The position numbers and the translations under genes are program-made. Shown here piece after piece: positions 21,014-28,722 of a stretch of DNA of 64,000 nucleotides. The notes beneath the pieces are model-generated. The model made no database searches and was not told the DNA's origin. It saw only the letters and a list, made by a program, of their open reading frames with translations. The stretch lies in assembly GCA_018333605.1 (NCBI GenBank), contig JAGXSV010000002.1:1-64000 (forward strand). Direction: 5' to 3'. Numbering within the stretch: the stretch's first letter is position 1; every line of letters starts with the position of its first letter. The DNA is from Hydrogenophaga sp. (GTDB lineage Bacteria; Pseudomonadota; Gammaproteobacteria; Burkholderiales; Burkholderiaceae_C).

Positions 21014-22486
21014 TCAAGCTCCCCAGTGAGGAATGTGGTGCGACCCCAGAGACACCGCCACGTTCTTCGGCTCCAGGAACACCTCGTAACTCCAGGTGCC
21101 GCCCTCGCGCCCCGTGCCCGAAGCCTTGGTGCCACCGAATGGCTGCCGCAGATCCCGCACGTTCTGCGAGTTCACGAAACACATGCCCGCCTCCACCGCA
21201 GCGGCCACGCGGTGCGCCTTGCCAATGTTTTCCGTCCACACGTAGCTGGAAAGGCCGTAGGCGATGTCGTTCGCCAGCTCGATCGCATGCGCCTCGTCGC
21301 GAAACGGAATCAGACAGGCCACCGGGCCGAAGATCTCCTCCTGCGCGATCCGCATGCGGTTGTCCACGTCGGCAAACACGGTCGGCCACACGTAGTTGCC
21401 CGCCTGCACATGCACGGGCAGTTCGGCCGCATACGAGGGTCGGTCCAAGCCGCCGCACAACAGCGTCGCGCCCTCTTTCGGCCCCAGCTCGATGTAGCTG
21501 CGCACCTTGGCCAGATGGGCCTTCGAAATCATCGGACCGATGGTGGTGTTTTCGTCCAGCGGGTCGCCCACGGTGATGCGCTTGGCCCGCTCGGCGAACT
21601 TCGCGGCGAAGTCGGCATAGATGTTTTGCTGCACCAGAATGCGGCTGCCCGCCGTGCAGCGCTCGCCGTTGTTGCTGAAAATCATGAACAGGGCGGCATC
21701 CAGCGCGCGGTCCAGATCGGCGTCGGCGAAGACCACAAACGGGCTCTTGCCCCCCAGCTCCATGCTGAATTTCTTCAGGCCCGCAGTTTTGACGATGCGG
21801 TTGCCGGTGGCGGTGGAGCCGGTGAAGGAAATTGCGCGCACGTCGGGGTGCGCGCACAGCGGCTCGCCGGCTTCCTTGCCGAAGCCGTGCACCACGTTCA
21901 ACACCCCCGCCGGGATGCCGGCCTCCAACGCCAGATCGCCCAGGCGGGCGGCCGTCAGCGGGCTGAGTTCGCTCATTTTCAGCACCGCCGTGTTGCCAAA
22001 CGCCAGCGCGGGCGCGACCTTCCAGGTGGACGTCATGAAGGGCACGTTCCAGGGCGAGATCAGTGCACAAACGCCCACCGGGTGGAACAGCGTGTAGTTC
22101 AGGTGCGTGGGCGTGGGGTAGGTGTGGCCGTCCACGCGGGTGCACATCTCGGCGAAGTAATAGAAGTTGTCGGCCGCGCGCGGTACCAACTGCTTGCCGG
22201 TTTGCGCGATGGTCTGGCCGGTGTCGTTGGTTTCGGTGCGTGCGATTTCCGGCACGTGTTTCGCGATCAGATCACCCAGCGCACGCATTTTTTTCGCGCG
22301 CTCGGTGGCGGGCAAACCGGCCCATTGGGGAAACGCCTCCTTGGCGGCCTGCACCGCCGCATTGACTTCCGCTTCTGTGCCCGAAGCCACTTCGGCCAGC
22401 ACACCCTGCGTGGCGGGGTTGATCGTTTCGAAGTAGTCGGTGCCTGCGACGGTTTTGCCGTTGATGAGGTGGTCGATGCGGGTCAT
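21014..22486 (-). CDS. hpaE: 5-carboxymethyl-2-hydroxymuconate semialdehyde dehydrogenase
   Basis: NAD-dependent aldehyde dehydrogenase that oxidises the HpaD ring-cleavage product. The 490-residue protein has the full ALDH set: oxyanion N147 in SPWNVPF, general base E243 in SMELGGKSP, the cofactor motif FTGSTATG and catalytic C277 in NNGERCTAG. The C-terminal PFGGTKASGTGREGG is typical. The ATG overlaps the hpaG2 stop by 4 nt, so translation is probably coupled. Assignment to this substrate rests on operon context. Confidence 0.95.
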   Translation of the reverse strand: MTRIDHLINGKTVAGTDYFETINPATQGVLAEVASGTEAEVNAAVQAAKEAFPQWAGLPATERAKKMRALGDLIAKHVPEIARTETNDTGQTIAQTGKQLVPRAADNFYYFAEMCTRVDGHTYPTPTHLNYTLFHPVGVCALISPWNVPFMTSTWKVAPALAFGNTAVLKMSELSPLTAARLGDLALEAGIPAGVLNVVHGFGKEAGEPLCAHPDVRAISFTGSTATGNRIVKTAGLKKFSMELGGKSPFVVFADADLDRALDAALFMIFSNNGERCTAGSRILVQQNIYADFAAKFAERAKRITVGDPLDENTTIGPMISKAHLAKVRSYIELGPKEGATLLCGGLDRPSYAAELPVHVQAGNYVWPTVFADVDNRMRIAQEEIFGPVACLIPFRDEAHAIELANDIAYGLSSYVWTENIGKAHRVAAAVEAGMCFVNSQNVRDLRQPFGGTKASGTGREGGTWSYEVFLEPKNVAVSLGSHHIPHWGA

Positions 22487-23256
22487 GCGTGGCTTTCGGA
22501 TGTGATGGTGTTGGTGAGTTCGCCAACACCTTCAATGGATGTGACGATCACGTCACCGGGCTGGCAGTCGACCACGCCGTCGGGCGTGCCGGTGAGGATC
22601 AGGTCGCCGGGCATCAGCGTCATGAAGCTGCTGAAATATGCGATCAGCGTGGGCACGTCGAAAATCATGTCTTTCGTGTTGCCCTGCTGTGTGACTTTGC
22701 CGTTCACCGTGGTCTTGAGCGCGAGGTTCATGGGGTCCGGCACATCGGATGCATCGACCAGCCAGGGGCCGATGGGCGTGCAGGTGTCGCGGTTTTTCAC
22801 CTTCAGGTTGGGCCGGTACCAGTTCTCCAGGTAGTCGCGGATGGCGTAATCGTTGGCCACGGTGTAGCCGGCCACACAGCCCAGGGCGTCGGCCTTCTTC
22901 ACGCGCTTCGCCACGCGGCCGATCACCACCGCCAGCTCGCATTCGTAGTGCATGAACTGCACACCCTCAGGCCGCACGGTGAAGGCGCGGTGGCCAATCA
23001 GCGAGGCCTCGCCTTTGACAAAAGCCAGCGGCTCGTCAGGCGCCTTGAATGCGAGTTCTTTGGCGTGGTCGGCGTAGTTCAGGCCCAGCGCGAGCACGGT
23101 GCGGGGCCGCGGCACGGACGCCAGCGGTGGCAACCAGACCACCTCGTCATAGCCCACGCGGTGACCCTTGAAAGCGGGTGTCAGCAATTCAAGCTGTCCA
23201 TCGGCTTCGATGGCGTCGTGGACCGCGCCGGCCCAGGCGATACGTGCGCGTTTCAT
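22483..23256 (-). CDS. hpaG2: Homoprotocatechuate isomerase/decarboxylase, C-terminal-type subunit
   Basis: A fumarylacetoacetate-hydrolase-fold protein of 257 residues, corresponding to the C-terminal half of the fused E. coli HpaG, which decarboxylates 5-oxopent-3-ene-1,2,5-tricarboxylate. Visible motifs are ALGLNYADHAKE, the metal-binding EXE-type segment MHYECELAVVIG, VANDYAIRDYLENW, and TGTPDGV near the end. It overlaps hpaG1 by 4 nt and hpaE by 4 nt (ATGA junctions). A longer reading frame upstream is a shadow of hpaG1. Confidence 0.92.
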   Translation of the reverse strand: MKRARIAWAGAVHDAIEADGQLELLTPAFKGHRVGYDEVVWLPPLASVPRPRTVLALGLNYADHAKELAFKAPDEPLAFVKGEASLIGHRAFTVRPEGVQFMHYECELAVVIGRVAKRVKKADALGCVAGYTVANDYAIRDYLENWYRPNLKVKNRDTCTPIGPWLVDASDVPDPMNLALKTTVNGKVTQQGNTKDMIFDVPTLIAYFSSFMTLMPGDLILTGTPDGVVDCQPGDVIVTSIEGVGELTNTITSESHA

Positions 23257-23903
23257 GTGGACTCCTGCACGAAATGGTTGAGCAGCGGATGAAAACCGGC
23301 CACCGTGATCTCCACCGCATCGCCCGCTTTGGCGCGCGGGCGGCTTCCGTCGGCCAGGCAGTCGGTGCCGAGCATCAGCACGTCGCCGGGCCGCAGCGTC
23401 TGGAAAGTGCGCACATCGGCCCACAGCGTGGCGGCGTCGCGCACCAGATCGGCCAGCGAAACGACGTGCTTCAGCACACCGTGCACCCGCAGTTCCAGAC
23501 TGAGCGCGCCCAGGCCGGCCAAGCCGCCGACGGCCTCCAGAGACACCACCTCGCGCCCCACACCCAGAAACCCGTCCACACACCGAAACTTCACCGGCGG
23601 GCGGTAATAACTCTCGTGAGGAAGGGCCACGTCGTTGAACAGCACACAACCCGCGACGGCACCGCCCTCGCCCGCCACCAGGCCCAGCGAGGCGCTCACG
23701 TCCACCTCATTCACGCCACGCGGCAAATGAATGGCGTGGCCTGTTGGCGTGAAGGTGTTGGCGGTCTTGATGTAGAGCACCGGCGCCTGCGGTGGCGCTT
23801 TGTAGGGCGCCTCGTTCATACGGGGCGCCCACAGCGCGTGTTCGCGTTGAAAGTTCAGCAAGGTGCCGTACACCGTGCCTGCGGGCATATAGGGCATGTT
23901 CAT
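23253..23903 (-). CDS. hpaG1: Homoprotocatechuate isomerase/decarboxylase, N-terminal-type subunit
   Basis: The partner FAH-fold subunit, 216 residues, matching the N-terminal half of E. coli HpaG: YKAPPQAPVLYIKTANTF, SASLGLVAG, FNDVALPHESYYRPPVKFRCVDGF and GDVLMLGT. Two separate genes here replace the fused E. coli gene. The start ATG overlaps the hpaR stop (ATGA), and the stop overlaps hpaG2. A second ATG lies two codons inside. The EXE metal motif seen in the partner is not evident here, so catalysis may depend on the other subunit. Confidence 0.9.
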   Translation of the reverse strand: MNMPYMPAGTVYGTLLNFQREHALWAPRMNEAPYKAPPQAPVLYIKTANTFTPTGHAIHLPRGVNEVDVSASLGLVAGEGGAVAGCVLFNDVALPHESYYRPPVKFRCVDGFLGVGREVVSLEAVGGLAGLGALSLELRVHGVLKHVVSLADLVRDAATLWADVRTFQTLRPGDVLMLGTDCLADGSRPRAKAGDAVEITVAGFHPLLNHFVQEST

Positions 23904-24382
23904 TCGGGTTCCACCTCAGAGTCGTCTTCGCCCAGGGGCGCTTCCAACGCGATCACCTGGTCCAGCAACGCATACAGCTGGGCCAGCTGCGCTTTGCCCA
24001 GGCGCTCTTCCATCCACGCGTAATGCGCCTCAATGGTCCGCGACAGCGTGCGCACCAGCTTCAGGCCAGCGGGCGTGGCGCGCACCACGGTGCGGCGCGC
24101 GTCCTGCGGGCAGCGGGCGCGTCGAATCAGCCCATCGCGCTCCATGCGCGTGAGCACACCGGTGAGGCTGGGGCCCAGCAACAGGGCCTCGCGGGCCACC
24201 CGGCCGGTTTCCACACCGCCGGGTTCGCGGGCGTGTTCGCCCAGCACACGCAGCACGCGCCACTGCTGGTCCGACAAGCCGTGCTCGCGCAGGCTGGGCC
24301 GGGTGTGGTGCATCACGGCCTCGCGCGCTTCGAGCAGCAGGCGCGGCAGGTTGCGGTGGACAAAGGGGATTGGATCGCTCAT
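23900..24382 (-). CDS. hpaR: MarR-family regulator of the homoprotocatechuate operon
   Basis: A 160-residue winged-helix repressor. It starts MSDPIPFVHRNLPRLLLEAREAVM and has LTGVLTRMERDGLIRRARCPQDARRTVV, covering the recognition helix and wing of the HpaR subgroup of MarR proteins. In E. coli HpaR responds to pathway aromatics such as 4-hydroxyphenylacetate and homoprotocatechuate. Here hpaR is the first gene of the operon it likely controls, with ATGA overlap into hpaG1, and an AT-rich palindrome overlaps its promoter. Confidence 0.92.
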   Translation of the reverse strand: MSDPIPFVHRNLPRLLLEAREAVMHHTRPSLREHGLSDQQWRVLRVLGEHAREPGGVETGRVAREALLLGPSLTGVLTRMERDGLIRRARCPQDARRTVVRATPAGLKLVRTLSRTIEAHYAWMEERLGKAQLAQLYALLDQVIALEAPLGEDDSEVEPE

Positions 24383-24385
24383 TTG

Positions 24386-24422
24386 TTTAATATGTTAAAT
24401 GATTTGGCGAACTGCCTGACAA
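24386..24422 (-). promoter_or_regulatory. hpa operon promoter with probable HpaR operator
   Basis: On the minus strand TTGTCA (24422-24417) and TTTAAC (24399-24394) are 17 bp apart. The dyad TTTAA-CATA-TTAAA (24399-24386) overlaps the -10 and the space just before hpaR. The AT-rich dyad stands out from its GC-rich surroundings and is the right size for a MarR dimer. HpaR autoregulation is inferred. Confidence 0.6.
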
Positions 24423-24477
24423 GGGTTTTCCCGAGTGCTTCTATCCATATGACTCAGGCGTTCCCACACAGGTGAAA

Positions 24478-25611
24478 ATGCCCGCCATGACCACCTTGAC
24501 CGCCCTGCTGGGCACCACATTTCCCTTGATCCAGGCACCCATGGCCGGCGTGCAGGGCGCGGCCCTGGCCGTCGCCGTGTGCAACGCCGGTGGCCTGGGC
24601 TCGTTGCCGGGCGCCATGCTCACACCGGAGGCGCTGGAGCGCGAGCTGAGCGCTCTGAGCGCAGGCACGCCGCACCCCTGGAACGTCAACTTTTTTTGCC
24701 ACACGCCACCATTGCCCGACGCCGCACGCGAGGCACGCTGGCGCGATGCGCTGGCACCCTGGTATGCCGAAGCCGGGCTGGACATTTCAACGGTGCCCGC
24801 CGGCGCCGGACGCGTGCCGTTCAGCCACGCGGCGGCCGATGTGATCGAGCCCTTTCGCCCGCCGGTGGTGAGCTTCCATTTCGGCCTGCCCGCGCCCGAC
24901 CTGCTGGCCCGCGTGAAAAGCTGGGGCAGCGTGGTGCTGTGCAGCGCCACCACGGTGGAAGAAGCACGCTGGCTGGAAGCGCACGGCGCGGACACGGTGA
25001 TTGCCCAGGGCCTGGAAGCCGGCGGCCACCGCGGGACGTTTCTGAATCCCCACGCTCCGCCGCCGCGCGGGTCGCTGCCCATCGAGGGGAGCGACCCGGC
25101 TTGGGGCGGCCCGGCGCCGGATCTGCTGACTTCGCAAATGGGCACCTTCGCGCTGCTGCCGCAAATCGTGGCTGCCGTGCGTGTGCCGGTGATCGCGGCG
25201 GGCGGCATTGCCGACGCGGCGGGCGTGGCAGCAGCCATGGCACTGGGCGCTGCGGGTGTGCAGGTGGGCACGGCCTACCTGTGCAGCCATGAGGCCACCA
25301 CCAGCGCCCTGCACCGCGCCGCGCTGCAAAGCGAAGCGGCGCGCCACACCGCGCTCACCAACGTGTTCACCGGCCGGCCGGCGCGCGGCATCGTCAACCG
25401 CGCCATGCGCGAGCTGGGCCCCATGAGCCTGGCCGCCCCGGCTTTCCCACTGGCCACCGCCGCCATGGCACCGCTGCGGGCGCACTTTGAAGCGCTGGGC
25501 CGTGGCGACTTTTCACCCCTGTGGGCGGGGCAAAACGCGAGCGGCTGCCGTTCGTTGCCAGCGGCCGAGATCACCCACCAGCTCGCCCGGGGATTTGAAT
25601 GTTCGTTGTGA
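24478..25611 (+). CDS. Nitronate monooxygenase (NPD-like, FMN-dependent)
   Basis: A TIM-barrel flavoprotein of about 377 residues that may oxidise propionate-3-nitronate or act as an enoyl reductase-like enzyme. It has FPLIQAPMAGVQG, AGGLGSLPGAM, the catalytic His region in GLEAGGHRG, the FMN-phosphate motif VIAAGGIADAAGVAAAMALGAAGVQVGT and NRAMREL. About 22 extra residues (191-214) follow GGHRGTFL and coincide with a REP-like repeat. ATG 24478 is chosen; GTG 24472 and ATG 24487 are alternatives. It is divergent from hpaR across a 95-bp gap. Confidence 0.88.
   Translation: MPAMTTLTALLGTTFPLIQAPMAGVQGAALAVAVCNAGGLGSLPGAMLTPEALERELSALSAGTPHPWNVNFFCHTPPLPDAAREARWRDALAPWYAEAGLDISTVPAGAGRVPFSHAAADVIEPFRPPVVSFHFGLPAPDLLARVKSWGSVVLCSATTVEEARWLEAHGADTVIAQGLEAGGHRGTFLNPHAPPPRGSLPIEGSDPAWGGPAPDLLTSQMGTFALLPQIVAAVRVPVIAAGGIADAAGVAAAMALGAAGVQVGTAYLCSHEATTSALHRAALQSEAARHTALTNVFTGRPARGIVNRAMRELGPMSLAAPAFPLATAAMAPLRAHFEALGRGDFSPLWAGQNASGCRSLPAAEITHQLARGFECSL
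25048..25119 (-). repeat. REP-like element inserted in frame in the nitronate monooxygenase gene
   Basis: The stretch CCCCACGCTCCGCC..GAGGGG..CTTGGGGCGGCCCGGCG matches the reverse complement of the repeat inside radA, with an 8-bp inverted repeat GGGTCGCT/AGCGACCC (25069-25076 and 25090-25097). It is a multiple of three and keeps the frame open, adding a Pro/Gly-rich loop. Confidence 0.7.
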
Positions 25612-25895
25612 TCTTCCGCGCCAAAGCCCGCGCGCTCGACGCCGACTACAGCGCCATGGCCGCGCACATGCGCGAACTGGCGCTGACGCAATTCGGCTGC
25701 ATCGACTTCACCGCTGTGACCGAGGGCGGGCAGGAAATTGCCGTGTCGTATTGGCCCGACGAAGCCAGCATCCGCGCCTGGAAACAGCAAACGGACCAGC
25801 TGGCCGCGCAGCGCCTGGGCCGGGAGCGCTGGTACGCCAGCTACACGGTGGACATTGCCGAGGTGACACGGCACTACAGCCACCCGGCAACGTAA
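25599..25895 (+). CDS. ABM-domain (antibiotic biosynthesis monooxygenase-like) protein
   Basis: A 98-residue ferredoxin-fold protein: MFVVIFRAKARALDADYSAM, then SYWPDEASIRAWKQQTDQLAAQRLGRERWYASYTVDIAEV, the typical ABM/YgiN layout ending near HYSHP. Relatives are small monooxygenases or haem-degrading enzymes, and many have no known activity. It overlaps the end of the nitronate monooxygenase gene by 13 nt, so the two are probably co-translated and may act together. Confidence 0.85.
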   Translation: MFVVIFRAKARALDADYSAMAAHMRELALTQFGCIDFTAVTEGGQEIAVSYWPDEASIRAWKQQTDQLAAQRLGRERWYASYTVDIAEVTRHYSHPAT

Positions 25896-25913
25896 AACCC
25901 CGGAGATACCGGG

Positions 25914-27068
25914 TCAGCAATAGTCGTCGGGGTCGCGGTTGGCACGCACGCTGCTGGGCGCGCTGCGCTGCGCATTCAGCCAGCGCTTGAGCCCGGCGGG
26001 CTCCTGCACTTGCTCAAGGTCGCGCTCCAGCTGCGCCACGTCCCGCTCCAAGGCCTCCACCTGCGCCAGCAGGCTGTGCTTGAGCGTGTTCGGGTTGGTC
26101 ACGGCGCCGGGCGGCAGGTCAAACTCGGCGGCCAGACGCTCCTGGCGGGCCGCGCGTTCGCGCTCCAGCTCGGCCACCTGCTGTTTGAGCAACAAGGTGA
26201 GCGCGGCCAGTTTGTCGTCGGCCAGGCGCGACACGGCTTGCGGGTCGGCCAGCTCGGCGCGCAGCTGAATCTGCATCAGCGTCACCAGGTCTTTGCGGCC
26301 ATACGCGGCATTGGCCTCGCTCATCAGCGCGGTTTTGCGCAGGCGCTCCTGCGCGTCGGGTTCGCGGTCGGGGTGCAAGGCGCTGGCCAGCTGGCGAAAC
26401 AGGGTGCGCAGCTGCGTGTCGGCGTCGGCCTGCTGGGCTTGTGCCTGTTCCTGCTCGGCGCCCGGCTTCTGGCGGGCCTTGCGGGCATTTTTCTTGTCGC
26501 GGCGGCGCGCCTGCGCGGCGTCTTGCGCTTCGCGCCAACGCGCCATGCCGGCGCGCAACAGCTCTTCCATGGGCGCGTCCGGGTCGGTCTCGGCCAGAGG
26601 CTCGCCCAGCACGGCTTCCAGCTTGGCACGCAGGGCGTCGGCAGCGGCCTGCTTTTTCTGCGCCAGCGTGTGGCGGCTGTGCTGGTCGTGCAGCGCGGCC
26701 ATGGTTGTGTCGCCCTCGTCGGCCAGGGTCTGCGCCAGGCGGCACAGCGCTTCGGTGGCGGTGTCGTGTTGCAGCCGGCTCAGCGTCTTGCACTGCAGGC
26801 ATTCGGCCAGCCACAGAGCCATCTCGCGCGTGCGCTGGCGCAGGCGCTGCTGCAGCGGCGCCACCCAGCGGTGCAGTTCCACCCGGTGCGACTGGCCCAG
26901 GGCGTCCAGCGCGTCGAGCTGGGCCTTGAGCTTGTCGATGCGGGCCAGTTGCAGGTTGAACGCGCGCGCTGCGCTGGAGGCGGGCAGGTCGTCCGGCGCC
27001 AGCACGCGCAGCGCCTGCGCCACGGTGGGGGGAAAAGAATCGGGGCTGGTTGACAAGGGGTGTCTCAC
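25914..27068 (-). CDS. J-domain-containing, coiled-coil protein of unknown function
   Basis: About 384 residues, mostly helical and rich in Ala, Gln, Arg and Glu. A J-domain-like segment lies near residues 230-290: LRTLFRQLASALHPDREPDAQERLRKTALMSEANAAYGRKDL, with the HPD motif needed to stimulate DnaK. Long coiled coils flank it (RRRDKKNARKARQKPG before; LLKQQVAELERERAARQERL after). The start is uncertain; GTG 27068 is used because upstream sequence shadows radA. There is no zinc-finger or CTD of a true DnaJ, so this is a specialised co-chaperone or unknown protein. Confidence 0.7.
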   Translation of the reverse strand: MRHPLSTSPDSFPPTVAQALRVLAPDDLPASSAARAFNLQLARIDKLKAQLDALDALGQSHRVELHRWVAPLQQRLRQRTREMALWLAECLQCKTLSRLQHDTATEALCRLAQTLADEGDTTMAALHDQHSRHTLAQKKQAAADALRAKLEAVLGEPLAETDPDAPMEELLRAGMARWREAQDAAQARRRDKKNARKARQKPGAEQEQAQAQQADADTQLRTLFRQLASALHPDREPDAQERLRKTALMSEANAAYGRKDLVTLMQIQLRAELADPQAVSRLADDKLAALTLLLKQQVAELERERAARQERLAAEFDLPPGAVTNPNTLKHSLLAQVEALERDVAQLERDLEQVQEPAGLKRWLNAQRSAPSSVRANRDPDDYC

Positions 27069-27119
27069 GGAAGCGGGCTGCGCCAGGGCGCGGCGGGACT
27101 CGACTATATTGCCAGCCAC

Positions 27120-28616
27120 ATGGCCAAAGAAAAAACCCTCTTCACCTGCAACGAATGCGGCGGCAGCAGCCCAAAGTGGCTGGGCAAATGCCCGCACTGC
27201 AACGCATGGAACACGCTCATCGAATCGGTGGCCGAGTCGTCAGTCCCCGCCAAAAACCGCTTTGCCTCGCTGGCCAAAACCGCCGCGGTGACCGCGCTGG
27301 CCGACATTGAAGCCAGCGACGTGGAGCGCACCCCGACCGGCCACGACGAGCTGGACCGTGTGTTGGGCGGCGGCATTGTCGAAGGTGGCGTGGTGCTGAT
27401 CGGCGGCGACCCGGGCATTGGCAAGTCCACCCTGCTGCTGCAGGCGCTGGACTCGCTGCAGCGGCGCTGGGAAGCGGCGCAGGGTGCGGCCGGAAAACGT
27501 GGGGCCGCGCTTGACATGAGCGACGCCGGGCCGCCCCAAGGCGCGAAAGCCCCCTCGGGGGGCAGCGGACCGCGCGAAGCGGGGCAGCGTGGGGGCACGC
27601 TCTACGTCACCGGCGAAGAAAGCGGCGCCCAGGTGGCGCTGCGCGCCCGCCGGCTCGGGCTGGACGGCTCAAAGGTCAATGTACTGGCCGAAATTCAGCT
27701 GGAAAAAATACTCGCCACGCTGGACGCCCACCGCCCGGCGGTGGCCGTGATCGACTCGATCCAGACCGTGTATTCCGAACAGCTCACCAGCGCGCCCGGC
27801 TCGGTGGCGCAGGTGCGCGAATGCGCGGCGCACCTGACGCGGGCAGCCAAGGCCAGCGGCACCGCCATCGTGCTGGTGGGCCATGTGACCAAAGAAGGTG
27901 CGCTGGCCGGCCCGCGGGTGCTGGAACACATGGTGGACACGGTGCTGTACTTCGAGGGCGACACGCACAGCAGCTTTCGGCTGATCCGCGCCATCAAAAA
28001 CCGCTTTGGCGCGGTGAACGAAATCGGCGTGTTTGCCATGACCGAAAAGGGGTTGAAAGGCGTCAGCAACCCCAGCGCCATCTTTTTGAGCCAGCACAGC
28101 GAGCCGGTACCGGGCAGCTGCGTGATGGTGACGCTGGAAGGCACGCGGCCCATGCTGGTCGAAATTCAGGCGCTGGTGGACACCGGCGGGCCCAGCCCCC
28201 GGCGCCTGAGCGTGGGCCTGGACCGCGACCGCCTGGCCATGCTGCTGGCCGTGTTGCACCGCCACGCGGGCGTGGCCTGCATGGACCAGGACGTGTTTGT
28301 GAACGCCGTGGGCGGCGTGCGTATCACCGAGCCGGCGGCTGACCTGGCGGTGATGTTAGCGATCACTTCAAGCCTGCGCGGCAAGGCCCTGCCCAAGGGC
28401 TTTCTGGCCTTTGGCGAAGTGGGCCTGGCCGGCGAGGTGCGCCCGGCTCCGCGCGGCCAGGAGCGGCTGAAAGAAGCCGCCAAACTGGGCTTCAGCGTGG
28501 CCGTGGTGCCCAAAGCCAACATGCCCAAGAAGAACGACAAAGCCTTTGAGGGCCTGACGGTGCATGGCGTGGAACGCATCGAAGAGGCCATGGAACTGGC
28601 GCGCTCCCTCACATGA
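27120..28616 (+). CDS. radA: DNA repair protein RadA, with an extra internal loop
   Basis: RadA helps process recombination intermediates by extending branch migration. The 498-residue protein has the N-terminal zinc finger CNECGG..CPHC (residues 10-27), Walker A GGDPGIGKST (95-104), the Walker B-type strand VAVIDSIQTV, the RadA KNRFG motif and the C-terminal Lon-like domain (FGEVGLAGEVRP). Most RadA proteins are about 450-460 residues. The excess is explained by roughly 40 extra residues (about 117-158) before LYVTGEES, encoded by a REP-like repeat. The ATG at 27120 gives the usual MAKEKTLFTC start. Confidence 0.96.
   Translation: MAKEKTLFTCNECGGSSPKWLGKCPHCNAWNTLIESVAESSVPAKNRFASLAKTAAVTALADIEASDVERTPTGHDELDRVLGGGIVEGGVVLIGGDPGIGKSTLLLQALDSLQRRWEAAQGAAGKRGAALDMSDAGPPQGAKAPSGGSGPREAGQRGGTLYVTGEESGAQVALRARRLGLDGSKVNVLAEIQLEKILATLDAHRPAVAVIDSIQTVYSEQLTSAPGSVAQVRECAAHLTRAAKASGTAIVLVGHVTKEGALAGPRVLEHMVDTVLYFEGDTHSSFRLIRAIKNRFGAVNEIGVFAMTEKGLKGVSNPSAIFLSQHSEPVPGSCVMVTLEGTRPMLVEIQALVDTGGPSPRRLSVGLDRDRLAMLLAVLHRHAGVACMDQDVFVNAVGGVRITEPAADLAVMLAITSSLRGKALPKGFLAFGEVGLAGEVRPAPRGQERLKEAAKLGFSVAVVPKANMPKKNDKAFEGLTVHGVERIEEAMELARSLT
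27521..27598 (+). repeat. REP-like element inserted in frame in radA
   Basis: CGACGCCGGGCCGCCCCAAG..GCCCCCTCGGGGGGC..CCGCGCGAAGCGGGGCAGCGTGGGGGCA, with a near-perfect core palindrome at 27549-27563 and a CCGC-GCGAA-GCGG hairpin after it. It is the reverse complement of the element in the nitronate monooxygenase gene. It lies between Walker A and the KNRFG-containing part of the ATPase and does not break the frame. Confidence 0.75.
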
Positions 28617-28722
28617 ACCTGAATCTGCACCGGTACCGGCACCTACACCCGCACCCGCACGACACACCAGACTGCGTACAAACCGCAATCGGCGGCCCCG
28701 CGCGGCATTGGACAATCGGCGC

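Noticed and set aside
20937..22834. Long plus-strand frames opposite hpaE, hpaD and hpaG
   Set aside because: Antisense shadows; minus-strand products carry full catalytic motifs.
26010..27053. Plus-strand frame of 347 codons opposite the J-domain gene
   Set aside because: Gly/Val/Leu-rich shadow without motifs; the HPD segment supports the minus strand.
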